The notes beneath the pieces were generated by a model. The model saw only the letters and a list, made by a program, of their open reading frames with translations. It had not been told where the DNA came from and did not search any database. A DNA stretch of 64,000 nt from positions 1,666,141,385 to 1,666,205,384 of the forward strand of contig CM062816.1 in NCBI GenBank assembly GCA_031772625.1. Reading direction: 5' to 3'. The stretch comes from Pinus tabuliformis (Eukaryota; Streptophyta; Pinopsida; Pinales; Pinaceae). The position numbers were made by a program, and so were the translations under genes. Of the stretch, positions 23,042 to 34,218 are shown piece by piece. The number at the start of each line of letters is the position of its first letter. Position 1 is the stretch's first letter.

Positions 23042-24634
23042 TCACTCGCATTCATCGGGAAGTAGAACCAGGGGTGGAGGCATTTCTTGAGTGAATAAGC
23101 TGTTTAGGGTTGGTATTTGACTATTTGCGATGCGAGATCCCGGAAATGAAAGTTGGTCTACGAGCTTGACCATCTTTCCTTCGTGTGGAAAACACATTAC
23201 TCTAAAGAGTGAGGAGACTATAGCTCCCATGCAATATATATAGTCCCATCCAAGGAGTAGGTTATAATCCAAGGGTCCTTGGACGACCATGACGTTCATA
23301 TGAACTGTCTTCTTCCTCAATGTAATCGGAACATTGGGGAGGATCCCTAAAGGGCGACTGGTTCCTTTATCAAAACCTGATAGATTTCTCATCTCAGGTA
23401 AAAACGCCGGGGAACCCAGTGCTTTCCAAGCAATAGAGGAAAGGATACTCACAGATGCCCCTTCATCAATGATAGTTCCAGCCATTACCATTCTATAGAT
23501 TTGGACAATGATTCTGAATGGTATATTGGCTGGTAACCGGGGTCTGCCTAGTTGGTTCCAATCAAAGGACACAACCAGGTTGCTTGGTGGTGGGACCGAA
23601 TACACGGCCGGATACAACCCTGACGATGTTCCTTCCTGCGATAAAGGAATGGGCGCATTGCCCTGATGCTCATCAGAGTCTGTGTTGATGAAAAGAATCT
23701 GGATGGTGTCATCCTTATTCTCTTCACTGAGGGTGTCATTTGAAGATGAGTCTTCAATGACGGAGTCATTTGAGGATGAAACCTCTGAAGGAAGAACCGG
23801 GTCAACTGCTGTTTCGACCTTTAGACTTTCGTCTGGTCTGGATTCAGCAGGTTCATTCTCAATGACCGACACTTCAGCTGACCACCTGAGTGGGCCAGCT
23901 GGATTTTCAACTATTGAGGGACTTGGCGCGAGTTTTTGGTATCCAGGAGGAAGTCGTGATGGTGAAACCGGACGATCTTCCAAAACTCTCTTTGCCTCAT
24001 CTAAGAATGGACAACGGTGGATGGCGTGATCGCCTTCACACAGCATGCAGGGTGATCTTGGTCTCCCTTTTCGTCCTTCACTCTCGCTAGTTGACAGACT
24101 GCAATCAACATGACTACCAGAGGTTGATGCTACCGGATTGTGCAACCTGGGGGACCAGTCCGTTAGTATCCGGGGAATACAAGGACAATCACGGTGGAAG
24201 TGGGTCCCTTTGCAAATGACACATGGCGATTTAGGCCCGGTCGGTGCAGTGTGTGGATTTTTGTCAGCTGTCTTTTGCTTGCCCCCAGTCACCTTCGCCA
24301 TAGGCCCCTTCTGCTTCTTTTCTCTCTTCTTCTTTTCCTTCTTCTCCATGGGAGGCTGACTTCTGCCGGCTCTACCTTGTGAAGATGAAGGATCAAAGGA
24401 AGAATTGTAAGAAGTGGAAGGCTGGTGGGCAGCTCTAGACTGGTCTGACTGTTGATTCGACTGCTCAGGATTTGTGGTGGTCTGAACTACATTAGTTGAA
24501 AAGAGCCATATAGGTAGGCCAATTGTCAATCCTGGAAGTGACAATGTGGCCATATGGGGCGCACCAACATCTCCCCAAGAGGAGAAGGGACTGGGACTTC
24601 CACCAAGGTGACTTCCTTGGTTGGTGGGCTCCAT
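23042..24634 (-). CDS. gag-protease protein (retropepsin with two zinc knuckles)
   Basis: An uninterrupted frame of about 530 codons. I take the ATG at 24632-24634 (protein start MEPTNQG) over upstream near-cognate starts. The N-terminal third is Ser/Pro-rich, followed by a strongly basic tract (EKKEKKKREKKQKG). Two CX2CX3HX4C knuckles follow (CVICKGTHFHRDC and CMLCEGDHAIHRC), then a long acidic Ser-rich linker. The C-terminal third resembles a retropepsin: AGTIIDEGASVSIL holds the catalytic Asp, though the usual D-(S/T)-G reads D-E-G, and YNLLLGWDYI fits the closing strand. No core capsid domain is obvious upstream. A pyrimidine-AG (ATCTTTCAG) just before the start may be a splice acceptor. 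The product would be a nucleic-acid-binding polyprotein; protease activity is doubtful. Confidence 0.75.
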   Translation of the reverse strand: MEPTNQGSHLGGSPSPFSSWGDVGAPHMATLSLPGLTIGLPIWLFSTNVVQTTTNPEQSNQQSDQSRAAHQPSTSYNSSFDPSSSQGRAGRSQPPMEKKEKKKREKKQKGPMAKVTGGKQKTADKNPHTAPTGPKSPCVICKGTHFHRDCPCIPRILTDWSPRLHNPVASTSGSHVDCSLSTSESEGRKGRPRSPCMLCEGDHAIHRCPFLDEAKRVLEDRPVSPSRLPPGYQKLAPSPSIVENPAGPLRWSAEVSVIENEPAESRPDESLKVETAVDPVLPSEVSSSNDSVIEDSSSNDTLSEENKDDTIQILFINTDSDEHQGNAPIPLSQEGTSSGLYPAVYSVPPPSNLVVSFDWNQLGRPRLPANIPFRIIVQIYRMVMAGTIIDEGASVSILSSIAWKALGSPAFLPEMRNLSGFDKGTSRPLGILPNVPITLRKKTVHMNVMVVQGPLDYNLLLGWDYIYCMGAIVSSLFRVMCFPHEGKMVKLVDQLSFPGSRIANSQIPTLNSLFTQEMPPPLVLLPDECE

Positions 24635-26318
24635 ACTTTTCAACTGAAAGATCAACACGGGAATAAGAGGTGATTATGTTCCGTTTAAAATAAATTTTAT
24701 TAACGACGCTTTAGACACAACTTTGCTTTTTCATGTTTTAAGAGTCGAGAAAAAGCTAAAGATGACTCTAGTCCCCTTCGATGTTTTAACGAGCCCGAAG
24801 TGACAAATGCTCGGATGGACTTTTTCAGTTATAGAGTTTGAAAAAGGCCAAAAGAAACTGCTCTGGAGTTCTAGGCAGAGGGTGTGCCAAACTTTTCGCG
24901 AAACCACAGAATACGTTTTACGGTACGGGTGGTCGATCTTCGTGAATGCTGTGTTCACTGCATCGCGATCAGTAGGGCGGCCGACACGGCTTCCTATGGA
25001 TAAAGGCTTTGTTCCTATAGGGGTCTCCCAATATATACGCGACGGTACGTGGGAGCACAAGTCCGTATTAGTGCCACCGACTCTCAGGAGGAATCACCCA
25101 CCTTCGTAGAGATCGACAGTCACTACGTTTAACGACGCTGGAACACGTCTCTACCTAGACCTCTATGTGTTTGCGTTATGTTACAAAGCGTTGTTATGTA
25201 AATTGAATTTATTTTAATGTTGATCTTGCTTAGCAGTTTGCCTTTAAGGATCACCACGAGATGTATGTAACAAATTCCTGAATGCAGTCTAAGATGAGAA
25301 GCAAACTTTTCAATCTTTCAACTTTGAAAATCTTAACTACTGAGGAGGAGAAAGGAAAATCTTTTCACACAGATCATAGAGCACACACTAATGCAAAATT
25401 TCCTAAATCAGCATGCAAACAGTCAAATGCAAAATGCACAATGCATGTATTTTCTTTTCCCTTTCTTAATGTTGATGTATTACAAAAAGAAAGTTGTTAT
25501 ATAACTTTGATTTCGATTTAAAGCGAAAACAAACAAGCTTGTCCAAAATCAAAAGACACCTTAAGATTTACTTGTTTAATCACTGGAAATACATGAAATC
25601 AAACCATAATGACGAAAGTAAAAAGACTAATCAGCTATGGACAGCAAACAAGCTAACTCTTTAGACCAGCAAAATGCCTAACACGGGTTCAGATCTAAGA
25701 GGCCAAAGTAAGACTAGTTCACTTTCGTTATGGGAAATTGTAAATGATGTAAGAAATACAAAAGAACAAGTACAATTTCGTTATATAACAGAGGCGGAAT
25801 GATGGCAAGTAAGGTTGGTTTCAGAATAGGCACAAGACTGGTAACTGGCTGCAAAATCTATAGTGAAAACAGGCAAGAAAAAGGGAGGAAACCCCAAATG
25901 CACAAGGCAAAATTGGGCCAACGCAGGTGCTGCACAGCCAGTCTGGCTCTCAGTGCAGGTAGCCCCTTCGGGACCTGCGTTGCAAAGCAGGTAGCCTGTG
26001 TACTACCTGCTTTGGAAAACGAAAGTTGCGTTTTCACAGTTTCCGGGTCACAATTTTCTCAAAAATTCACAGTTTTTGCTCAAATCAGAAGCTATCAGTC
26101 AAGTACACACTAAGGGATGACAAGGAGGATGAAAAGCTATCACTAAGAGCTTACAAGGATCCTTGTAGATCAGCTCTTCAAATCATGAACATGCTCAGAA
26201 ATGAGCTAGAGTAGCTGCCCTCTACTTCGCTTTTGATATAGTCAAAAGCTTTTCGATTTGGTACTCTTTTGTTCAGGAAATGAATAGCAAAATACTACAA
26301 ACAATCAAACAGATACAA
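24635..26318 (-). other. leader region of the gag-protease element
   Basis: Lies between the primer site and the gag start on the minus strand. No gene is recognised. It contains further ACGAG-type hairpins (24741-24746/24764-24769; 24790-24794/24809-24813) and a cluster of GCAGGT/ACCTGC inverted motifs (about 25923-26012), one of which is the exact inverse of a 20-mer in the element's LTRs. Confidence 0.6.
25923..26012. repeat. cluster of GCAGGT/ACCTGC inverted repeats
   Basis: GCAGGT and ACCTGC alternate several times over 90 bp, allowing competing hairpins. ACCTGCGTTGCAAAGCAGGT (25973-25992) is the reverse complement of the sequence at 19945-19964 and 27147-27166 in the LTRs. Confidence 0.75.
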
Positions 26319-26336
26319 TCCCCAGTATGGTCGCCA
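26319..26336 (-). promoter_or_regulatory. primer binding site of the gag-protease element
   Basis: On the minus strand TGGCGACCATACTGGGGA lies three bases inside the right LTR. It resembles TGGCGAC...TGGGGA primer sites seen in plant gypsy elements. The matching tRNA is not assigned. Confidence 0.6.
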
Positions 26337-26339
26337 GTT

Positions 26340-27392
26340 TGTTGTAGGGAAAAGTATCCGATTCGGATGACCCTATCCCACTCTAAGGGTGATAGTACCT
26401 CAGCAACAACTGTAAACAAAACTACTTAAGGTTTACTTCTTTATGAAAGCAAGAGAGAATGAAGAAATGCACTAATCGTTGCCTTGCGCTTAATATTTGC
26501 TCCAATCTCTTCTCTTTGCTGCTTGCTCCTAGCTATTTTCTCTTTTGCTGGCCCAGCTACAATGAGATCCTGCAAAATAACAAAGAAGGAAACTACAAGA
26601 AGCATACATTCATAACTGATTCAAGGATTAGCATAAATCAAATATACAATCATCACAATACATCATTGAAACAAATGCATATAGAAGAACCTCAATAGCT
26701 TTTATTAATGGAAGAAGTAAAGTTCTGAGAAGGTTACAACCATTGAAGGCCCCAATCCAGCAACACCTCCCAGCAGAAAGAATTTCTCCTCTTCACCTCC
26801 TTCAAGCAATCACCCAATAGTTCTATAGTGAAACCAACAGCATATCATTACTTTGCACAAAATTCCAGCCTCCTGAGCTCATAGGAGAGAGCTCAATATA
26901 TAGATGAATTGAGAAAGGATGAGTTAGCTTGCAACTGATGTGTAGCTGCCTTGTGTCCTCTCTCTCTTCAGTTGATCTTCAGTTCTTGAGTCCACTTGGA
27001 GAACTTTGCTTCCACTTGGAGAAACAGAGCCTCTGACTCATCACAAGGCGAAATCCCTGATCCAAGTGTCATTTTTGGAAGATTCCAGAGCAATGACTCA
27101 GTGTGCCACTTGTCCCATCTCGCTCAGCGCAGGTGGCCTTTGTTCTACCTGCTTTGCAACGCAGGTACACCATGGAGGAGTTGAGTTTCAGCGCAGAAGC
27201 CTAGTGGAGCACCTGCTTTGATTTCAGGATTGCTTGTTTTTGAGTGTTTTCAGGTGGAGAACTGATCTGAGAGCTGTTGGTTTGCTGACCTTGTTCCTCT
27301 AGGGGTAGGAACATCATGTTTAGGGACTTTGGATCCCTTGGATTATTGACAATTCATGCCTGATGCTGCAAGGCACAAAATTGTCTATAACA
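26340..27392 (-). repeat. right LTR of the gag-protease element
   Basis: 1053 bp, same ends as the left copy, followed by the target duplication GTATC at 27393-27397. It acts as the 5' LTR. Confidence 0.95.
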
Positions 27393-28471
27393 GTATCGTT
27401 TTCCTCCATGGTCAATAACCTATTATAAAGACATAACTGACCAGCTTCCATGTCCTTTATAATTTTATCATTCTTTGCTTTCATGCCCATGAAGCATTTT
27501 TGCATATAGTTCATCTATTTCTTATGATTTTCTTGCATGGTAGCTAACTGATTATTGTAATCGAATCTCATGATGGTCATTTATTCATCCATAGTTCACA
27601 ATCTGTTCTGAGTAGAACTTATTTCTTCTTGATAATTTACTTTCATAGTAGTCACTTGATTTGAATGATTGAATTCCATGACCATCATCTTTTCCTCTAG
27701 GGCTAATAACTTGCTTTGCATAAAATTAATTTCCCTACCATGATCCACTATTAATCTTGTTTATACAGAAGCTAACATTCTGAAGGTGAGTTTTGGTAGT
27801 AAAAGCATTGTTACCTTGAAAAGGAGGAAATTCATCAATGGCTTCACCCAAAACATAAGAATAACTATGCAGAGCTCCATGAATATTAGTAAAATCACAA
27901 GGAGAAAACAAGTCAAAATCCATGATGACTTGTTTAACAGGAAAAATATGGGCCAAATGTGTATTAGAGAAACAAAACCCTGCTCAAGAAAATCAAAACA
28001 TCTACAAGAAGCGAGCTTCTAGCACAAATTCATGTAATAAATGATAGGAATGGAGTCGCCACTTGAGCATGAATCTCTCGCAAAGTTTCCAAAGGTGAAA
28101 CCAAAAAGTTAATGGATTGAGGCAGATGGATATTCAGGGAGGGCACCTTGTCTGGGATTAAATGAATGAATAAGTGGAGTTGCCACCCAAACAGAAAACC
28201 AACTAGAATGTCTAGGAGAAGAAAGTGAAGATGAAAGGATTAGATGAGAGAGATGACGAGAGTTAGGATGGTGAGAAATGAAGAGACGAAATGATGCCAA
28301 AAAATGAGATGAAATGTCGTAAAGCCAAACTCCAATAAATTGGTCCTTGGTGGAAATGCCAAGAAGTGTTGGCTTTTCTAGCTCGAATGAGATATGAGAA
28401 ATGAGAAGAATGATGAGGAAATGTCGTTAAAATGTCGAGAATAAAATATCCCCGGCAACGATGCAAAAAAA
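27393..28471 (-). pseudogene. gag-like frame, N-terminal and coiled-coil part (internal region 1), with deletion
   Basis: This continues internal region 1 after the insertion and aligns with 32815-34218. The N-terminal segment (27735-27956, containing KQVIMDFDLF and SYSYVLGEAI) matches the start of the intact-looking copy at 33699. About 327 bp corresponding to 33177-33503, most of the gag core, are missing at a junction near 27759. At 27548-27550 this copy keeps a CAG codon that is a TAG stop in internal 2. A primer-site-like sequence, TCCCCGGCAACGATGCAA on the plus strand (28449-28466), abuts LTR B; it is the complement of a TGGCGCCGTTGCCGGGGA-type site with two changes. Confidence 0.75.
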
Positions 28472-31400
28472 TGTTGTCGCACAAAGTGTCTAAGCACCGC
28501 GACAACGCTCAGAGTAAGGGCTATCACTCAAATCCTTACTCATTTCGTTTAGACTTTCTCCTAGACAAGTCAAGGGGGGTAGTAGTAGTCCCTAAGGAGA
28601 ATGAATGAGAATAGGTTGTGAAACACAGGCTCTAGGAGACTTAAATATGGACAACTTGATGAATTTAGAACAAATCTTGGTCAACTGAGATGGATAGATT
28701 GAAAAATTAATACAAATAAAACACAATCACAAGAAATAAATGATTTTAGACTAGTGCCTTTTTATTCAATTAACCATAGAATAAACAAAAACAAGTTATC
28801 CCGAGCAATTTATAAATGTGGCAAAGCAAAGATCATGAACAATTAAATGTCAACGCCCAAATCTTTATCATGCAAGAGTTTCTAGCAATTAAATCCTATG
28901 AAGAATTATGAAATTTAAATGCTAAGCAATGGTTCCATATTTAAAATGATTTTCATTAATAACCCAGATCTAGAATAATTTATCATTTTCCAATAGTCAA
29001 TCATTTTAAAATATTAATCACACCGGTCAATAGAGAAATCACTACCAAGAAACTTTAGATTAACAAGTTAATTATTCCTTAGACAATTAATTTAATTTAG
29101 TAAATGAAGAAATCAAATTTTTAATACAACTAAAAATCAAATCAAAAGAGTTTAGTCAGATTTAAATTTTTACGGGCCATAGGCCACATAAAATAAAAAT
29201 TTCTTAAATGTAAAAGCTTAGATTCCTCTTTTGATTTAATTCCTTAGTCATTCTAAAGTCACAAAAATGAAAAAAAAAAAACAAAACAAAACAAAACAAA
29301 ACCAAAAATATAAACAAAAACAAAAACTTTTTAGAATTTTTTTTTTTTAATTATTTTTTCAATGAAAAAAATAAAAAATTAAAACATAGTCATTAAAAAA
29401 AAAAAAAAAATTGAAAAATATAACTAAACTAACCTAGCATAAAAATAAAAAAGGTAAAACCTAAACCTAACCTATCATAAATAAAATAAAATAAAAAAAT
29501 AAAATCTAAACATAACGTAATGCATAAAAAAGAAGAAAATAAAAAAAGGTTGAATGTTTTGTTTGCATTGAATATTTCATTGTAGGTCTAACAACGAAAG
29601 GGAGGAACGACTGTAGCATTAAGGAGTGGAGCAGATTGGACGCATGGATGGCAGCATCGAACATATGAGAAGGGAGGCGAGGGTTTGCAACGAGCAAGGG
29701 AAGAGAAATCAGAAGCTAGGATCCACAGAGAAGGAGAGGAGATAGGTAGCTTAGGGAGATGGAGAAGAGAATGTAAAGCAACGAACAAGTGAGAAGGGAG
29801 GCCAGGGTTTGCAGCAAGCAAGGGATATCAGCTTTGAAGACAACGGAAAGAAGAAATGCAGACGGGCAACGACCAAGAAGGGATTGCAACTTGGCATAAT
29901 CGTAGAGCATTGAGGAAAGGAAAAGTTGTAGGGTAAAGGAAAACGCAGCTGACAGAAATGGCAGTGGGATTGCAGTGATGAAGAAGGAGAAACAAGGAAA
30001 AAGGATTTCTTAAAAAAAATTGAATTTTTCTTAAGCAAAAAAAAACTCAATCAGCAGACCATAAAACTCAATCAAAAGATAAATGGTAGCCAGAAACCCC
30101 TTTAAAACATTTCCAGAAATTCCAATTAATATGTTAAATCCTTTTGCTTCAGATTTCCTAGAAACCCTTATAAAAATTTTCAAATTTAAATTTTTCAAAC
30201 CCTTAGACTGCAAAAAAATTGAATAATATCCCCGGAAAATTATGTTGATAAACCCCAGAAATCTAGATCATACCATCCAGGGCCTAGATTTAGACTCTAC
30301 ACAAATTTCTTCCTCAAATATGTATTTGCACGACAATAATAAAATATCCAAACAATATATACAATGACAAAAACTAGAACCCAGAAAAACCCACGTTAGA
30401 AAAATAATTATAAAATTTACAAACTGTAGGTTCTAATCAACCAGATCTATCATTATGTTGCACAATAAAAAATAAAAAATAAAAAATTAAAGGAGGTGCT
30501 AACTCGAAACCCTTCGTGTATAACCAATAAAATCTTATGATAAGCCCAGAGCTAATTTAGTTGAGCTCTTAAGAAAACACAGATCAAGAGTTTGCAAATC
30601 CAACTGAAAACTTCTCTTAACACCCGAGGATCTGAAAATCAAGATTTCTCAGCAAAACTCAATCTAGCCATCAAAAAAGAACGAGAAAATAATAATAAAA
30701 TTTAGACAAATAGATATACATGCTATTACATTCAAAATTTAGAGTATTATTCAAACCCCAGCGACCGAGCAAGATACCTGTACTCAAATCACTCTTCAAA
30801 AGCTATCATCAATGGATTTAAAAAAAATTATGCATGAAAACAACACATCTTACAATATTCTCATGAAGAGTAACACCAACAGAATTTAACCCCAAAATAT
30901 TTCTTTATTTTCCAGAAAAAAAGATTACACTAAAGCCTTTTGTTAAGCACACGACACAAAGGTCGGATGTATCAACTGACAAATGACCTCCTATTTAAAG
31001 AAAATCCTCCAATGGCTAGCTCGAGTGATCATCATCAAAGCAATATCCACTGTTGATGAAGATTACAATTTCTTTTAATCTCATCTGTCGAAATATTTAA
31101 ATATTTGAGGAAATTCGAAAATTTTAATTAAATGCATTTTAATTAACTCAAAAATAACAAAATTTGAGTTAATTTCCCAAAAAAATTGACTTTGACTTAA
31201 CCCCTAGGGATCAAAGGTTTAAAATTTAGCAAAATAATTAATTTACCTTAGTCCCAGGACCTTTTAAAATTTAATTTTTAGGGACCGACAAATTTTGCCT
31301 TTAAAAAATTTAAATTTACCAAGGATCTAGAATTAAATAAATTTATGGCTTAGGATATTAATTAATTTTTAGCCAGAAAATTTAATTAATTAACCTATGA

Positions 31401-31958
31401 GGGGATAAATTATTTTTCTAATCTTTAAGGCACTTTACGTCATGATTTAAATATTGTTACATCATAACGAGGAAAACCCATTTGTAATAGATCCTTACAG
31501 ACTACCCATTTCTGTGACACAAATATAATCCAGCAGACCAAGTAATTTGTAATAAAATAACCTAACCAAATAGTTAGGATTATTCCCAAATTACTTTTGC
31601 ATAGACTTGATCTAGAACACTACGACTCACCTAAGATCCTAGCGACAAAATCCATTTCAGCTTTAGGGTAAGATTGAAGAAAAACTCTGCCAACCATCCG
31701 AGGATGGATCGGTGAGACAAAAACCCTCCCAAAATGGAGATCGTCACTAGAAAAGTAGGTTTACCTAGGTCGTTACATACATGACACGGATCTACTGAGA
31801 TTATTTACATTATACACATGCAGAGAGGGTTTACATAACATCCTGGAAGTCAAACTAATGGTGATAACTAAACGTTATGGACACATCAATCAGGTGTTTT
31901 CCTTTTTGTGAAAAAATGGGGTGTGCTATTCTGGATCGTTGACACATAGTGGTCAACA
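28472..31958 (-). repeat. LTR copy B (3487 bp), shared by both internal regions
   Basis: Plus-strand ends are TGTTGTCGCACAAAG and GGTCAACA. It serves as the 3' LTR of internal 2 and the 5' LTR of internal 1. The GC-richer block (about 29580-30000) is present as in A and C. Confidence 0.88.
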
Positions 31959-32112
31959 TCTGGCTATACTTGGGGACACATTGCTGCACCAGAGGAATGT
32001 GAGAATCCAGAATCTGCATCCACGCATAACACAATATAACATAAGTAACGTCCATCCAAAAATCATCATATAACATTACGCATAAGAAAAATTTAATCTC
32101 TTCATTTATTAA
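31959..32112 (-). other. internal region 2, 3' non-coding end
   Basis: Short AT-rich stretch between the gag-like frame and LTR B. It lacks a clear polypurine tract. Confidence 0.6.
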
Positions 32113-33699
32113 CTATCCTAATAACATGGAAAACACAAATCTAAATACAAAATGAAACATTGAAATAACAAGGTATAAGGTTAGAAATACAATACCAAGA
32201 TGCCCCATGGCATCAGATGCGTTTAGTATAGTGCATACTGAGCATTTGTTTTCTTTAAAGAAAATTTGTTGGTTATTTCTGAGATGTGACATGTCCAATA
32301 CTGCACACGGTAGAACTTTTCTTATCCAAAAATCAAGTTTCTCACGAGCATCATATGGATCAAACAGCTTTCTCATTCTCTTTCTCTTGCGCTTTTTCTT
32401 AGTGGCAGGCTGTGATGTTGATGATGATGTGGTTGATGCACAACTTCCTTCTTGATCCAAAAAATGCTCATATGGAAAATTTGGAATGTTCAAGACTTCT
32501 GTGACCTGTGCTTCTTTATGAACCTGATTTTGTATGGCTGGTGGATCAACCATGTTAGCATCAACCTGATTCTTATCAATTTCCATTTTATATGGGTCAC
32601 CTTCAATTATCCACTTTTAAATGGAACAAATGACCTCCTCATAATAAGATGGAGCTTGCTGTAGCAAACAAGGAGGCATATGATCTGTTGGTGTTTCCTT
32701 GTTTCTTTCATCCTCTGACCGATGCTGAAATTTCTGCACCTGTATCTTTTCCATTATTATGGCATTAATCTGGTTAGAGTGTTCAACCTTCATAACACTG
32801 ATCTCCTTGGCATGGTTTTACTCCATGGTCAATAACCTATTCTGAAGACATATCTTTCCAACTTCCATGTCCTTTATAATTTTATCATTCTTCGTTTTCA
32901 TGCCCATGAAGCAGTTTTGCATATAGTTTATCTCTTTCTTATGATTTGCTTGCATGGTAGCTAACTAATTATTATAATCGAATCTCATGATGGTCATTTC
33001 TTCATCCATGGTTGATAATATGTTCTGAGTCGAACTTATTTCTTCTTGATAATTTGTTTTCATAGCAGTCACTTGTTTTGAATGATTGAATTCCATGGTC
33101 GTCATCTTTTCCTCTAGGGATAATAACTTGTTTTGCATAAAATTAATTTCCATGGCATGGTCAACTATTAATCTTGCTTGATTAAGTTCCATATCTTTAA
33201 TAAGTTGAGCCTAATTAACTTTTGCATTCTTGATTACTTGAGCCTGATTTAACTGTGTGTCTTTAACCATTTGAATTAACTCCTTGAAATTATTTTTAAC
33301 TTCTATAGTTTCGTTTACTTCATCTTTCGCTTTGACCTTTTCTTTATCTCCATATCTATCTTCAAAGGCATCAATGATTGATTGTAGATAATCAAAAGTG
33401 TTATTAGGAAACTTAACAACCCAATCTAAAGCATCTCCAGATAAGTTGAGAATGAAAATCTTCATCTTCACATCTTCATATTTAGAATATGGGTGATACT
33501 TTCTTATACAGAGGCTTACATTCTGAAGGTGAGTTTTAGAAATAAAAACATTGTTGACTTGAATAGGAAGAAATTCACCGATGGCTTCACCCAAAACATA
33601 AGAATAACTATGCAGAGCTCCCTGAAATATTAGTAAAACCACAAGTGCAAACAAGTCAAAATTCATGATGACTTGTTTAACAGGGAAAAGATGGGCCAA
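32113..33699 (-). pseudogene. gag-like protein with coiled coil and basic cluster (internal region 2)
   Basis: One minus-strand frame runs from ATG 33697-33699 to 32113 (529 codons) with four in-frame stops: 33211-33213, 32965-32967, 32818-32820 and 32617-32619. At three of these internal region 1 keeps a sense codon or the context shows one (CAG at 27548-27550; GAA for the last two). The N-terminal part is a retrotransposon gag core (MKIFILNLSGDALDWV, FEDRYGD). A long coiled coil of Met/Glu/Lys/Asn-rich heptads follows (roughly 33190-32770). The C-terminal part carries a Lys/Arg cluster (KKKRKRKRMRK) that looks like a nuclear localisation or nucleic-acid-binding signal. No zinc knuckle, protease or pol follows before the LTR. 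Confidence 0.82.
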
Positions 33700-34195
33700 A
33701 TGGATATTAGAGAGAGAGAGAGAAACCTACTCAAGAAAATCAAAACATCTACAAGAAACGAGCTTCTAACAAAAATTCATGTAAGAAATGAAAAGAGTGG
33801 ACTCACCACTTGAGCATGAATCTCTCGCAAAGTTTCCATAGGCGAAACTGAAAAGTTAGTGGATGGAGAGAGATGGATATTCTAGGAGGTCCCCTTGTCT
33901 GGGATTAAATGAATGAATAAGTGGAGTCACCACCCAAATAGGAAACCAACTGGAATGTCTAGGTGCATAAAGTGAAATGAAAGGATTAGATGAAAGATAT
34001 TACGAGAGTTAGGATGGTAAGAATTGAAGAGACGAAATGACGCCAGAAAAATGAGATGAAATGTCGTAAAGCCAAAGTCTAATAAATTGGTCCTTGGTGG
34101 AAATGCCAAGAAGTGTTGGCTTTTCCAGCTCGAATGAGAGATGATAAATGAGAAGAACGATGAGGAAATGTCGTTGAAACATTGAGAATAAAATA
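33700..34195 (-). other. leader of internal region 2
   Basis: Non-coding stretch between the primer site and the gag-like start. It includes a short GA microsatellite (about 33711-33722). Confidence 0.6.
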
Positions 34196-34213
34196 TCCCC
34201 GAAAACGACACCA
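34196..34213 (-). promoter_or_regulatory. primer binding site after LTR C
   Basis: On the minus strand TGGTGTCGTTTTCGGGGA lies five bases inside LTR C. It is a diverged form of TGGCGCCGTTGCCGGGGA, the tRNA-Asp-type site of Athila-like plant elements; most changes are C to T. Confidence 0.7.
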
Positions 34214-34218
34214 AAAAA

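Larger units (their letters stand above)
19138..27392 (-). mobile_element. gag-protease LTR element, non-autonomous, 8255 bp
   Basis: Two 1053-bp LTRs (19138-20190, 26340-27392) bound it, flanked by the 5-bp target duplication GTATC (19133-19137 and 27393-27397). On the minus strand it has a primer-site-like sequence after the right LTR and a polypurine tract before the left one. Its 6149-bp internal region has one good gene, a gag-protease frame (23042-24634). No reverse transcriptase, RNase H or integrase could be found, so it must have been moved by a partner. The LTRs differ at only about nine positions by eye, so it is the younger insertion within the array. It also carries an unusual set of short hairpins. 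Confidence 0.9.

Noticed and set aside
25799..26113. 104-codon plus-strand frame
   Set aside because: It overlaps the hairpin-rich leader of a minus-strand element and has no recognisable motif.
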